DNA of 64,000 bases from the NCBI RefSeq assembly GCF_036014115.1, contig NZ_CP107913.1, forward strand, positions 5,582,001-5,646,000, written 5' to 3'. A program made the position numbers and the translations under genes. This stretch comes from Streptomyces sp. NBC_00448 (lineage in GTDB: Bacteria; Actinomycetota; Actinomycetes; Streptomycetales; Streptomycetaceae). Of the stretch, positions 8,398-16,890 are shown in pieces. How positions within the stretch are numbered: position 1 is the first letter of the stretch; each line of letters opens with the position of its first letter. The notes beneath the pieces are model-generated. The model was not told where the DNA came from and ran no database searches. It was given only the letters and a program-made list of their open reading frames with translations.

Positions 8398-8976
8398 ATG
8401 GCGCTACGCGTACCGAAGGCGGAACTCCCCGCCGACGTCCGGGAGAAGATGACCGAGCTGCTCGGTACCGTGCCCGAACCCGTCGAGGTCACCTGGCACA
8501 GCCCTCGGATCGCCCAGGACAACCTGGAGTTCGGGCGCATGGCGGGGCGGTGGGACGCGGCGGACGCGAGCCTGAAGACGTTCGCGCACATGGCCGTCGC
8601 GGCGCAGGTCGGATGCAGCTGGTGCCTCGACATCGGCTACTTCCAGGCGCAGAACCAGGACTTGGACCTGGCCAAGGCGAGCCAGGTGCCGCGCTGGCGC
8701 GAGTCCGACGTCTTCACGCCGTTGGAGCGGGACGTGCTGGAGTACGCCGAGGCCATGACGGTCACGCCGCCGACCGTCACCGACGAGCTGTCCGCGCGGC
8801 TGCTCGACCGGCTCGGCCCGGCGGCGATGGTCGAACTCACCGTGGTCATCGCCTTCGCCAACCTCGCGACCCGGAGCAACACGGCGCTCGGTATCGAGTC
8901 GCAGGGCTACTCCGCCGCGTGCGAAGTCCCGCTGGCCGCACGCCCGCAGGCGTCCGGCGCCGTACCGGCGCGGTGA
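8398..8976 (+). CDS. Carboxymuconolactone decarboxylase (AhpD-like) family protein, CxxC type
   Basis: The 192-residue protein carries the CMD/AhpD core with the redox motif GC73-S-W-C76-LDIG followed by a downstream helix region (LTVVIAFANLATRSNTALGI). AhpD-type members use the CxxC pair as a peroxidase or disulfide reductase. The ATG at 8398 has an AAGGAGG 5 nt upstream. Its TGA overlaps the GTG of the sigma gene (GTGA at 8973-8976), so the two are translationally coupled. ECF41 sigma factors are characteristically encoded next to a CMD protein, which supports both calls. Confidence 0.92.
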   Translation: MALRVPKAELPADVREKMTELLGTVPEPVEVTWHSPRIAQDNLEFGRMAGRWDAADASLKTFAHMAVAAQVGCSWCLDIGYFQAQNQDLDLAKASQVPRWRESDVFTPLERDVLEYAEAMTVTPPTVTDELSARLLDRLGPAAMVELTVVIAFANLATRSNTALGIESQGYSAACEVPLAARPQASGAVPAR

Positions 8977-9839
8977 CCGGGGACCCGTTCGTCGCCCATC
9001 GCAGCCTGCTGTTCACCGTGGCGTACGAGATGCTCGGGTCGGCGGCCGACGCGGAGGACGTGCTCCAGGAGTCCTGGCTGCGGTGGGCCGGTGCCGACCA
9101 GGCCCAGGTGCGCGACCCGCGGGCCTACCTGGTCCGGGTCGTCGCGCGGCAGGCGCTCAACCGGCTGCGCACCCTGGCCCGCAGGCGTGAGGAGTACGTC
9201 GGCGAGTGGCTGCCCGAACCCCTGCTGACCAGCCCCGACGTCGCCGACGACGTCGAACTCGCCGAGAGCGTCTCGATGGCGATGCTGACCGTGCTGGAGA
9301 CGCTCGGGCCGACCGAGCGGGCGGTGTTCGTGCTCCGCGAGGTCTTCGACGTGCCGTACGGCGAGATCGCCGAGGCGATCGGGAAGTCGGCGGCCGCGGT
9401 GCGGCAGATCGCGCGGCGGGCACGGGAGCACGTGGCGGCCCGGCGGCCGCGGGTGCGGGTGAGCCGGTCGGAGCAACAGGCCGTGGTGGAGCGGTTCATG
9501 GCCGCGTTGCGCACCGGGCGGCTCGGGGAGCTGATGGAGGTCATCGCGCCCGACGTGGTCATGATCGCCGACGGGGGCGGGTTCGTGACCGCCGCGCTCG
9601 TGCCGGTCCGCGGCGCGGAGCGGGTCGCGACGCTGCTCGCGCGGGCGAACCAGGTGGTGGACGGGTTCGCGGTGGCGACGGTGTGGCTCAACGGCGCGGC
9701 CGCGGTCCGGATCGAGTTCGACGGCGAGCCGGCCGCGGTGAGCCTCGTGGTGGCGGACGGGCGGATCACCCGGATCTACGTGGTGCGGAACCCGCGGAAG
9801 CTGACGCGGATGGCGGAACCGGCCGAACTCAGCAGGTAG
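8973..9839 (+). CDS. ECF41-group RNA polymerase sigma factor with SnoaL-like C-terminal domain
   Basis: The 288-residue protein has sigma region 2 (EMLGSAADAEDVLQESWLRW), region 4 (LGPTERAVFVLREVFDVPYG and EIAEAIGKSAAAVRQIARRA), then a C-terminal SnoaL-like extension of about 100 residues. That extension contains D200-GGG-F204, the site of the conserved DGGGK-type motif by which ECF41 factors control their own activity without an anti-sigma factor. The start is GTG 8973, overlapping the stop of the decarboxylase gene. A matching ECF41 promoter stands upstream of the pair. No anti-sigma gene is adjacent, as expected. Confidence 0.92.
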   Translation: MTGDPFVAHRSLLFTVAYEMLGSAADAEDVLQESWLRWAGADQAQVRDPRAYLVRVVARQALNRLRTLARRREEYVGEWLPEPLLTSPDVADDVELAESVSMAMLTVLETLGPTERAVFVLREVFDVPYGEIAEAIGKSAAAVRQIARRAREHVAARRPRVRVSRSEQQAVVERFMAALRTGRLGELMEVIAPDVVMIADGGGFVTAALVPVRGAERVATLLARANQVVDGFAVATVWLNGAAAVRIEFDGEPAAVSLVVADGRITRIYVVRNPRKLTRMAEPAELSR

Positions 9840-9992
9840 CGGGCGTGGTTGGGGGCGTGGTCCGGGCGGTGCGCGCCGCCCGGACCGCGTCGCGGGTGCG
9901 TGCTCGTACCCGCGCGGGCGAACTCCTCGCGGTGCGTTGTGCGGAGTGCGGGCTGGCCCTCGACCGACTTGAGGGCCCTACGGTCGGCGGCC

Positions 9993-11333
9993 ATGGCCTC
10001 ACTCGGCACCACGGACCCGGTCGTCCCCCCACCCGCGCGGACGGCGCTTCCCCGGTCGTACCTGCTCTGGCTCGCGGGGACCCGGGCCTCGCTGGCCGGC
10101 GACGCGGCTCTCGCCTTCGCGCTGGGGTGGGCGGCCAGCGCGCACGGCGGCCGGACGGCCGCGCTGGTGCTGACCGCGATCACGCTGCCCCGGACCGTGT
10201 TCCTGCTGCTGGGCGGGGCGGTCGGGGACCGCTTCGGGGCGCGCCGGGTGATGATCGCCGGGGACGTGGTGATGCTCGCGGCCGTACTCGCTCTCGCCGC
10301 CGCGGGCCGGGTGTGGGGCGCGCCGCCGGCGATGCTGCTCGGGTTCGCCGCGGTCGTCGGGACGGTGGACGCGTTCTATCTGCCCGCGACGGGGTCCATG
10401 CCGCGCCGCCTGGTGGGCAAGGAGCAACTGCCCCGGGCGCTGGCCGTGCGGCAGGCCGGCGGTCAGGTCGCCGCCCTGCTCGGGGCTCCGCTGGGGGCGG
10501 TGCTGGTCGCGGTGGCGGGCCTGAGCGGCACCGCGCTGGTCGACGCGGCCACGTTCGCGGCGGTCCTCGCCGTCATGGCGTGGGTGCGGCCGGCCGCCGA
10601 GGCGCGACGGTCGCCGCGTCGGGAAGTCCCGGGCGGGGAAGTCCCGCGTACGGAAGCCCTGGGCCGGGAAGACCAGCGTCGGGAAGTCCCGGGCGGGGAA
10701 GTCCCGCGTCCGGAAAGCCTGTTCGCGGGGATCGCCGGTGGGGTGCGGCTGGCCGCGGCCGATCCCGTGCTGCGTCCCGCGCTGCTCCTGACGGCCGTTG
10801 CTGCCGCCGGAGTGCTCCCCGTGGTCGGTCTGCTCGCGCCGCTGCTGGCGCGGTCCGACGGCTGGGGGCCGGGTACGGCGGGCCTGGTCGCCGCCGGTCA
10901 GGGCGCCGGCGTACTCCTGGCCGCGCTGGTGGCCGCCCGCCGCGGACCGCTGCGGCGGATCGGCGCGGGCGCGGGCCTGGGGCTGGTGTCCGCGGCGCTG
11001 GGAGCCGCCGCGCTCGCGGCCGTTCCGGCGTCCGCCCCTGCCGCCGCCGTCGCCGCGGCCGTCCTCGTCGGCAGCGGCTCGGGCATGTTCGCCTGCCACC
11101 TGGGCCCCCTGGTCCTCGCGGGCGCCCCCGACACGCACCTGTCCCGCGTCCAGTCGCTCCTCGCGCTGGTCCAGAGCCTTGCCCTGGTGGTCGGCAACAA
11201 CGCCCTCGGCTGGCTCGCACACGCCTCCGGCCCCAGACCCGCGATCGCCCTCTGCGCCACCCTCGCCTGCCTGGCCGGCCTCGCCGCCCTCACCACCCCA
11301 CCCCTACGATCTCTGCGCCGCGAAGGTCCGTAG
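9993..11333 (+). CDS. MFS transporter
   Basis: This 446-residue protein has about ten to twelve hydrophobic segments and the MFS loop signature GDRFGARRVMIAGD after the second segment (residues about 70-85). It resembles actinobacterial drug or metabolite exporters. The central cytoplasmic loop (about residues 207-246) is unusual: two near-identical copies of a Arg-Arg-Glu-Val-Pro-Gly-Gly-Glu-Val-Pro unit, encoded by a repeated GGGAAGTCCCG sequence at 10619-10715. The start at ATG 9993 directly precedes the first transmembrane region. It follows the sigma gene after 153 bp. The substrate is unknown. Confidence 0.88.
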   Translation: MASLGTTDPVVPPPARTALPRSYLLWLAGTRASLAGDAALAFALGWAASAHGGRTAALVLTAITLPRTVFLLLGGAVGDRFGARRVMIAGDVVMLAAVLALAAAGRVWGAPPAMLLGFAAVVGTVDAFYLPATGSMPRRLVGKEQLPRALAVRQAGGQVAALLGAPLGAVLVAVAGLSGTALVDAATFAAVLAVMAWVRPAAEARRSPRREVPGGEVPRTEALGREDQRREVPGGEVPRPESLFAGIAGGVRLAAADPVLRPALLLTAVAAAGVLPVVGLLAPLLARSDGWGPGTAGLVAAGQGAGVLLAALVAARRGPLRRIGAGAGLGLVSAALGAAALAAVPASAPAAAVAAAVLVGSGSGMFACHLGPLVLAGAPDTHLSRVQSLLALVQSLALVVGNNALGWLAHASGPRPAIALCATLACLAGLAALTTPPLRSLRREGP

Positions 11334-11390
11334 CACCGGCGCGTCCACCGGTGCGTCCACGGGCGGAACCACGTCGGTCCGCCGGCGAAC

Positions 11391-12260
11391 TCACCTTCCA
11401 TGGAAGGGGAGTTCGCGTGCCAGGAAGTCGCCGACCGCGGCGCGGAACGCGTGGGGCCGCTCCACCCAGGGGAGGTGGCCGGCGCCGTCGAGCAGTGTCC
11501 GGGAGACCCGGGGGAGGGCTCGCTCCAACGAGTCGAGCGCCCAGTCCGGCCGGATGTCCTCGGCGCCGTGCACGATCAGCACGGGCACTTCCAACTTCTG
11601 GCAGGCCGCGAGTAGTTCGGGTGTGCCCGAGGTGCGGCGGACGTCGGCGTTGACGGTCGCGTTGCAGGCGAAGTTGACGCCGAACCAGGGTGTGGCCGAT
11701 TCCTCGGCCTGTTCCCACGCCTTCTCCCGGTCGGCGTAGTCGGCCGACCACTGCAGTACGCACCACTCCCGTTCCTCCGCCTCGGTGCGCTGCTCGCGGT
11801 CGCCGAGATCCTCCCAACGGTCCAGGTCCGCCCCGAGGTTGGCACGCAGGTTCCGCTGGTAGACCGACCGCCAGGTGTCGCGCGCGTCGATCCCGCTGCC
11901 GGAGACGTAGACCAGTGCGCTGACCCGCTCGGGGTGGTCCAGCGCGTACTGCAGGGCCAGTTGGGCCCCGTACGAATGCCCCAGGAGCGCCATCCGCTCC
12001 AGCCCGAAGTGGCGCCGTACGGCATCCAGGTCGGCCACCGACCGGGCGACCGAGTACGGCCCGCGCCGCTGCGACCGCCCGCATCCGCGCTGGTCCCAGC
12101 GGTACACGGTGGCCCGGTCCGCCAGCAGCCCGGCCAGGTCCCCCAAGAAGTCCCACAACCCGGGCCCACCGTGGCAGCACACCACCGGGGCCCCCTCACC
12201 GCCCCGGGTCGCCCACAACCGCGTCCCGTCCTCCGCCGTCACCACCTCATCCGTACCCAT
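11391..12260 (-). CDS. Alpha/beta hydrolase (proline iminopeptidase-like)
   Basis: This 289-residue alpha/beta hydrolase has the oxyanion segment CCHGGPG, then YRWDQRGCGRS, the nucleophile elbow LLGHSYGAQLALQYA (Ser in GHSYG), a late Asp in IVHGAEDIRPD, and the catalytic His in DGAGHLPWVE. The HGGPG and DQRGCGRS pair is typical of prolyl iminopeptidases (S33). ATG 12260 opens the protein; an upstream frame extension lacks similarity. It is convergent with the MFS gene and divergent from the XRE regulator. Confidence 0.88.
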   Translation of the reverse strand: MGTDEVVTAEDGTRLWATRGGEGAPVVCCHGGPGLWDFLGDLAGLLADRATVYRWDQRGCGRSQRRGPYSVARSVADLDAVRRHFGLERMALLGHSYGAQLALQYALDHPERVSALVYVSGSGIDARDTWRSVYQRNLRANLGADLDRWEDLGDREQRTEAEEREWCVLQWSADYADREKAWEQAEESATPWFGVNFACNATVNADVRRTSGTPELLAACQKLEVPVLIVHGAEDIRPDWALDSLERALPRVSRTLLDGAGHLPWVERPHAFRAAVGDFLARELPFHGR

Positions 12261-12324
12261 CCGCCCCACGATGCCACCCCCACCGACCCCTGTCACGACT
12301 CCCGCCGCGGGTGGAGGGAAACAG

Positions 12325-12345
12325 TTGCAAGCAGGTTGCTTGCAA
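12325..12345. promoter_or_regulatory. Inverted-repeat operator overlapping the XRE gene promoter
   Basis: TTGCAAGC (12325-12332) and GCTTGCAA (12338-12345) form a perfect 8-bp inverted repeat with a 5-bp spacer, 30 bp before the start of the XRE gene and running into a CAATAGT -10-like element. This position suits autorepression. The half-site GCAAGC recurs downstream at 12847-12886 before the HBHA-like gene. Confidence 0.65.
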
Positions 12346-12374
12346 TAGTTAGCGGGGTGGGGCACGCTGGGGTC

Positions 12375-12842
12375 ATGGGTGCGTTGAAGGTGGGCGAGCT
12401 GGGGGAGTTCCTGCGGGAGCAGCGGCGCAGTGCGCAGTTGAGCCTGCGGCAGCTCGCTGATGCCGCGGGGGTGTCGAACCCTTACTTGAGTCAGATCGAG
12501 CGCGGGCTGCGGAAGCCGAGCGCGGAGATCCTGCAGCAGCTGGCGAAGGCGCTGCGGATATCGGCGGAGACCCTCTACGTGCAGGCGGGAATGCTCGACG
12601 CGCGGGAGCGGGACGAGCTGGAGGTGCCGGCGGCGATCCTGGCCGACCCGTCGATCAACGAACGGCAGAAGCAGGTGCTGATCCAGATCTACGAGTCCTT
12701 CCGCAAGGAGAACGCCGCGGCCCCGGAGGGGGCGGACGGCACGGGCGCCACGTGGGAAGCGGGTCGGGACGGGGCGGCCGCTTCGGTGGTGGCGGGCCGG
12801 GCAGCACCCGGCAGGACCGGCGGGCAACCGCCGAACGAGTGA
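12375..12842 (+). CDS. XRE-family helix-turn-helix regulator (Rv0474-like)
   Basis: The 155-residue protein begins with an XRE/Cro HTH: LGEFLREQRRSAQLSLRQLADAAGVSNPYLSQIERG and LRKPSAEILQQLAKAL (residues about 7-60), then an acidic helical region with a low-complexity tail. The start is ATG 12375. It is followed by the HBHA-like gene and the DUF2516 gene, the same order as Rv0474-Rv0475(hbhA)-Rv0476 in mycobacteria, from memory. It likely binds the inverted repeat just upstream and perhaps the phased half-site array in front of the HBHA-like gene. Confidence 0.9.
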   Translation: MGALKVGELGEFLREQRRSAQLSLRQLADAAGVSNPYLSQIERGLRKPSAEILQQLAKALRISAETLYVQAGMLDARERDELEVPAAILADPSINERQKQVLIQIYESFRKENAAAPEGADGTGATWEAGRDGAAASVVAGRAAPGRTGGQPPNE

Positions 12843-12846
12843 CAAA

Positions 12847-12886
12847 GCAAGCGATGAGCAAGCGACGTGCAAGCGACGAAGCAAGG
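12847..12886. repeat. Phased GCAAGC half-site array between XRE and HBHA-like genes
   Basis: GCAAGC occurs at 12847, 12858 and 12869, followed by GCAAGG at 12881, so the units are 11, 11 and 12 bp apart, close to one helical turn. The unit is the half-site of the operator at 12325-12345. The array lies directly before the HBHA-like start at 12906 and is probably a regulator-binding array rather than chance. Confidence 0.55.
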
Positions 12887-12905
12887 AAGAAGAGGGACGA
12901 GAGCA

Positions 12906-13511
12906 ATGACGATCACCGATGACATCGTGAAGGGCCTGCGCAACCCGACCCCGCTCTACGCGGTCGCGGGCACCGCGGACCTGGCCGCGGAGAAGCTGCG
13001 GGAGGTCCCGGGCCTGCTGGAGAAGCTGCGCGAGCAAGCGCCCGAGCGGTTCGAGAAGCTGCGGGCGACGGACCCGAAGGACGTGCAGCAGCGCGTCACC
13101 GAGGGAGCCAAGGACGCCCAGAGCAAGCTCAACGAGACCTTCTCCGATCTGGACCTGAAGGAGCTGCGGCCGGACTTCCGCAAGATCGGCGAGTCCGTGC
13201 AGGGCTTCGCGCTCCAGGGCGTCGGCCGCGCCGCGGAGTACGCGGTGCGCACCCGCGAGACGTACGACGAGCTGGCCGTGCGCGGCAAGGACGCCGTGGC
13301 GAAGTGGCGTGGCGAGCCGGCCGACGAGGTCGTGGACTTTCCCGCCGTGGGGCACACGTCGAAGTCCGGCTCGGCATCCGGATCGGCCTCGGCGTCCGCC
13401 GCCAAGCCGAAGCCGCAGTCGGGCAAGGCCGCGACGGAGTCCCCCAAGCCCGCCGCCCCGAAGAAGCCGGCCGCCCAGCGCCGTACCACCCCGCGGAAGC
13501 CGGCGGAGTGA
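12906..13511 (+). CDS. Heparin-binding hemagglutinin-like coiled-coil protein
   Basis: This 201-residue protein is a long amphipathic helix (residues about 20-125, rich in Leu/Glu/Lys/Arg heptads such as EKLREVPGLLEKLREQAP) followed by a Ser/Ala region and a Lys/Pro/Ala-rich tail (repeated PKPAAPKKPAA type), the layout of mycobacterial HbhA. It has no signal peptide, as in HbhA. In mycobacteria the protein is surface-exposed and binds sulfated glycans; in Streptomyces the role is unknown. It stands between the XRE and DUF2516 genes, matching the mycobacterial order. ATG 12906 is preceded by a purine-rich AAGGAAGAAGAGGG leader. Confidence 0.85.
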   Translation: MTITDDIVKGLRNPTPLYAVAGTADLAAEKLREVPGLLEKLREQAPERFEKLRATDPKDVQQRVTEGAKDAQSKLNETFSDLDLKELRPDFRKIGESVQGFALQGVGRAAEYAVRTRETYDELAVRGKDAVAKWRGEPADEVVDFPAVGHTSKSGSASGSASASAAKPKPQSGKAATESPKPAAPKKPAAQRRTTPRKPAE

Positions 13512-13648
13512 CCCGCCCGCCTCGGCGCGGCCGACCGGGGCCGAACGAGGTGAAGACCGACCGATGGACCGGGCACCGGATGCGCGCCCGGTCCGTTAGG
13601 CGGGTAGGACCGGTACGGTGGCCATGACCAGACAGTGACTGAGAGGCG

Positions 13649-14041
13649 GTGGACGACTTGCTGATCACAGCGTTCTTTTCGGTGGTCGGCCTGATCTCGT
13701 TGGCGCTTTTCCTCTTCGCGCTCTTCGCGTTCGTCGACGCGGCGATCCGTCGTGAGGACGCCTATCGGGCAGCGGACAAGAACACCAAGGCGTTCTGGCT
13801 GATCATCCTCGGCATCGCGGCCGCGGTGATGAAGCTGTTCAGCATCATGTCGTTCCTGCCGGTCATCGGCCTGATCGCCGTGATCGTGTACATGGTCGAC
13901 GTCCGCCCGGCGGTCCGCGCCGTCAGCGGCCGTGGGCGTAGCGCCGGTGGCGGCGGTGGCCGCTTCGGTCGCCGTGGCGGCAGCCGCAGCGGGGGCAGCA
14001 GCAGCGACGGTCCGTACGGCCCGTACAACGGCCGCCGCTGA
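13649..14041 (+). CDS. DUF2516 family membrane protein (Rv0476-like)
   Basis: The 130-residue protein has two or three hydrophobic helices: LLITAFFSVVGLISLALFLF, then AFWLIILGIAAAVMKLF, then LPVIGLIAVIVYMVDVRPAV, with the conserved DAAIRREDAYRAADKNTK loop between the first two. The C-terminus is a Gly/Arg/Ser-rich tail. The start is GTG 13649, with GAGAGG just before it. DUF2516 proteins follow hbhA in mycobacteria, so the three genes form a conserved actinobacterial block, possibly linked to the envelope. Function is unknown. Confidence 0.88.
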   Translation: MDDLLITAFFSVVGLISLALFLFALFAFVDAAIRREDAYRAADKNTKAFWLIILGIAAAVMKLFSIMSFLPVIGLIAVIVYMVDVRPAVRAVSGRGRSAGGGGGRFGRRGGSRSGGSSSDGPYGPYNGRR

Positions 14042-14171
14042 GAGTCTGAGTCCGGGCGGGGCACCTGGTCCGGGTCGCTTGGATGACGGGCCACCTGGAT
14101 GACGGGGCCCCGGTCCTCGCGGCCGGGCGGGTAGCCCCCGCCCGCAGCGCGACACCGTGCCGCACCGCGTC

Positions 14172-15560
14172 CTACGGCTGCCGCTCCAGCAGCACCACGG
14201 CCACGTCGTCCGTCAGCTCACCACCGTTGAGTTCGCGCACCTTCGCCATGGTCGCGTCCAGCAGTTCCTCACCGCCGAGGCCCGCGGCCATCAGCTGCCC
14301 GGCGAGCCCGATCATGCCCTCCTGGCCCAGCCGCAGCGTGCCCTTGCCGATCCGGCCCTCGATCAGGCCGTCGGTGTAGAGCATCAGCGACCACTCGCCG
14401 TCCAGCCGGACCCCGATCCGGTCCCAGGAGGCGTCCGGCAGCAGCCCGAGCGCCGGCCCGCCCGCCTCGAACGGCAGCAACGCCGGCGGCCGGTCGGGGG
14501 CGGCGAGCATCGGGGCCGGATGCCCGGCCAGGTGCAGCTCGGCCGAGCGGCCGTCCGGCGCGATGTCGACCGCGCACAACGTGGCGAAGATCTCCTCGTC
14601 GGCACGCTCGTGCACCAGCACGTCCTGCATGGTGCGCAGCAGTTCCTCGCCGCCCAGCCCGGCGAAGGTCAGCGCCCGCCAGGCGATCCGCAGTTCCACG
14701 CCGAGCGCGGCAGCGTCCGGGCCGTGCCCGCACACGTCGCCGATCATCGCGTGCACGGTCCCGTCGGGGGTGCGCACCGTGTCGTAGAAGTCGCCGCCGA
14801 GCAGGGCCCGGCTGCGGCCCGGCCGGTAGCGCGAGGCGAACCGCAGCCCGGTCGCGCCCTCCAGCAGCGGGGTGGGCAGCAGCCCGCGCTCCAACCGCCG
14901 GTTCTCCCGGGCGAGCAGCCGGGTCTGGGTGAGCTGGCGCTGCGCGAGGTCGGCGCGTTTGCGCTCCACCGCGTAGCGCACGGCGCGGGTGACGGTCCCA
15001 CCGTCCACGCTGTCCCGTACGAGGTGGTCCTGCGCGCCGACCCTGACCGCCTCGGCGGCGGTCTCCCCGTCGTCCGTGCCGTCGGTGAGGACGAGGACCG
15101 CGGTGCCCGGCGCCAGGCGCAGCACCTGCTGGAGGCCGCCGAGCACGTCCGGCAGATCGAGCAGGATGCAGTGCACGTCGTCGGTGAGCAGCCGCCCCGC
15201 CGCGGTCAGGTTGCGCGCCCGCAGCAGGCGGATACGGGGGCCGCCCGACTCGTGGAAGTAGGGCGCGGTGAACGCGCCGGCCGGGTCGTCGCCGATCACC
15301 AGCAGGGTCAGCACGAGCGGGTCCGGGACGGTGTCCTGGCGCTGCCGGGGCAGCGCCAGCGTCTGCCCGGTGGCGGTGGAGCCGGTGGCGGTCGCGCCGG
15401 CGGGCGCCGGATCGGATGAGCGGGCCGGTGCCGGTCCCGGCGCCGGGGGCTCCTGGGGAGCGTCGTGCCGCGTCGAGGCGTCCGCGGGCACGCCTTCACG
15501 GCCCTGGGCACCGCGGTGGGTGTCCGAGGGCCGTTCGGTGCCGCGCCTGGCAGCGGACAT
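14172..15560 (-). CDS. Receiver domain / PP2C-type (SpoIIE-like) serine phosphatase
   Basis: This 462-residue protein has a Pro/Ala-rich N-terminal tail of about 80 residues, a response-regulator-like domain (LTLLVIGDDPAG to about residue 200, with LLDLPDVLGG at the phospho-acceptor strand), a helical linker, and a PP2C/SpoIIE domain with GGDFYDTVRTPDG, VCGHGPDAAALGV and LTDDVAVVLLER, which hold the metal-binding Asp residues. This is the RsbU-type layout used to control anti-sigma antagonists. ATG 15560 is preceded by GGAAGGAG, so I prefer it to the GTG three bases upstream. No anti-sigma partner is adjacent. Confidence 0.88.
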   Translation of the reverse strand: MSAARRGTERPSDTHRGAQGREGVPADASTRHDAPQEPPAPGPAPARSSDPAPAGATATGSTATGQTLALPRQRQDTVPDPLVLTLLVIGDDPAGAFTAPYFHESGGPRIRLLRARNLTAAGRLLTDDVHCILLDLPDVLGGLQQVLRLAPGTAVLVLTDGTDDGETAAEAVRVGAQDHLVRDSVDGGTVTRAVRYAVERKRADLAQRQLTQTRLLARENRRLERGLLPTPLLEGATGLRFASRYRPGRSRALLGGDFYDTVRTPDGTVHAMIGDVCGHGPDAAALGVELRIAWRALTFAGLGGEELLRTMQDVLVHERADEEIFATLCAVDIAPDGRSAELHLAGHPAPMLAAPDRPPALLPFEAGGPALGLLPDASWDRIGVRLDGEWSLMLYTDGLIEGRIGKGTLRLGQEGMIGLAGQLMAAGLGGEELLDATMAKVRELNGGELTDDVAVVLLERQP

Positions 15561-15809
15561 CACTCGGCTCCTTCCCTCCCCCTGAGGTCTCGGTCTGGCG
15601 ACCCTAGTGGTTCAAGCGGACGGGACGGGAGTGCCGAAAGTGAATCCCCCGTGCCATATGCCGGTACGGGTGGGCGGTTTGGGAGCCAATGGGGGCATCC
15701 GCCCATGACCAAGGTCACGCGTGACGGGTGCAACCGTGTGGCGTACGCGACCCTCTTCCGGGTCCAGGTGGCGTTCTCAGGGCGCCCCGGACCCGGAAGG
15801 CGCGGCCGC

Positions 15810-16598
15810 TCACGGCGCGACGGATTCCCACGCCAGCGTGATCTCGCCCTGGCGCCAGCGGGTGGGACCGTCGAGCACCGGCCACCCCTGGTCGCGCAGG
15901 TCGCGTACCGCCCTGATCCAGCGCTGCCGCGCGCCGAGCGAGGAGAGGGGCGCCGCGGACGCCCAGGCGCGATCGAACGCCGTGAGGAAGGCGTGGACGG
16001 GCTCGCCCGGCACGTTGTGGTGGATGAGCGCCTTGGGGAGGCGCTCCGCGAGGTCGGACGGGCGGTGGAGCGAGCCGAGCCGGGTCGCGAAGGTGATGCT
16101 GCGCGGACCCTCCGGGCCGAGCGCGACCCAGACGTGCCGGCGCCCGATCTCGTCGCAGGTGCCCTCGACCAGCAGGCCGCCGGGTGCCAGCCGGGCCCGT
16201 AGCGCGGCCCAGACGCCGGCCACCTCGGCCTCGTCGTACTGGCGCAGCACGTTCGCCGCGCGGATCAGCAGGGGGCGGCGGCTGCCGGGCAGCGGGAGTT
16301 CGAAGCCGCCGTGCAGGAAGGTCAGGCCGTCGCGGGTATAGGGGAGTGCCGCGGTGACCCGGGCGGGCTCGATCTCGACGCCGACCACCTCGACCTGCGG
16401 CCGTACCCGGCGCAGCCGCGTCAGCAGCTCGACGGCGGTCCAGGGCGCGGCGCCGTATCCGAGGTCGACGGCGAGCGGGTCGGCGGCGTTGCGCAGCTCC
16501 CGGGCGAGGGTGGCGGCGATCCAGCGGTCCATCCGGCGCAGGCGGTTGGGGTTGGTGGTGCCCCTGGTCACCGTGCCCACCGCGCGCCCGCCGCTCAT
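15810..16598 (-). CDS. Class I SAM-dependent methyltransferase-like protein
   Basis: The 262-residue protein shows a SAM-binding Rossmann core: LAVDLGYGAAPWTAVELLTRLR (motif I, residues about 41-62), VEVVGVEIEPARV (motif II with acidic residue), and LAPGGLLVEGTCDEIGRR. The start at ATG 16598 is the first Met consistent with this family. It is divergent from mshA with about 290 bp between, containing the mshA promoter. The conserved association with mshA suggests a housekeeping role but the substrate is unknown. Confidence 0.8.
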   Translation of the reverse strand: MSGGRAVGTVTRGTTNPNRLRRMDRWIAATLARELRNAADPLAVDLGYGAAPWTAVELLTRLRRVRPQVEVVGVEIEPARVTAALPYTRDGLTFLHGGFELPLPGSRRPLLIRAANVLRQYDEAEVAGVWAALRARLAPGGLLVEGTCDEIGRRHVWVALGPEGPRSITFATRLGSLHRPSDLAERLPKALIHHNVPGEPVHAFLTAFDRAWASAAPLSSLGARQRWIRAVRDLRDQGWPVLDGPTRWRQGEITLAWESVAP

Positions 16599-16821
16599 GG
16601 GCACGAGGGTAGACGAGCGTGAACGGGCGGACCGGGGGCGTGCGCACCGCGAAGGGCCCGGCCGCGCGATACACCGGGCGCCGGGCACGGGGCTTCGCAC
16701 GAGGGAGCGCGCGGTCACGCCGTCGTCGTACCGGCGCGGGTACGGCCATGCCGGTCACGCGGGTCATGCCGGTCGTGGCCCCGGGCGCCGTGGTAACGAC
16801 CTGACATCGGTGCGGAAGATC

Positions 16822-16848
16822 GGAAATGGAATCGCAGATTCCGGTGTT
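16822..16848 (+). promoter_or_regulatory. Candidate SigR (thiol-oxidative stress) promoter of mshA
   Basis: GGAAAT (16822-16827), an 18-bp spacer and GTT (16846-16848) fit the SigR consensus GGAAT-N18/19-GTT. The spacer contains the inverted repeat GGAATC gca GATTCC (16828-16842). The mshA start is 43 bp downstream. SigR control of mycothiol genes is established in S. coelicolor, so the location is biologically sensible. Confidence 0.5.
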
Positions 16849-16890
16849 GTGCGAGGTTGACGACGGGGGTACGGCTGCCGGAAGGATCGC

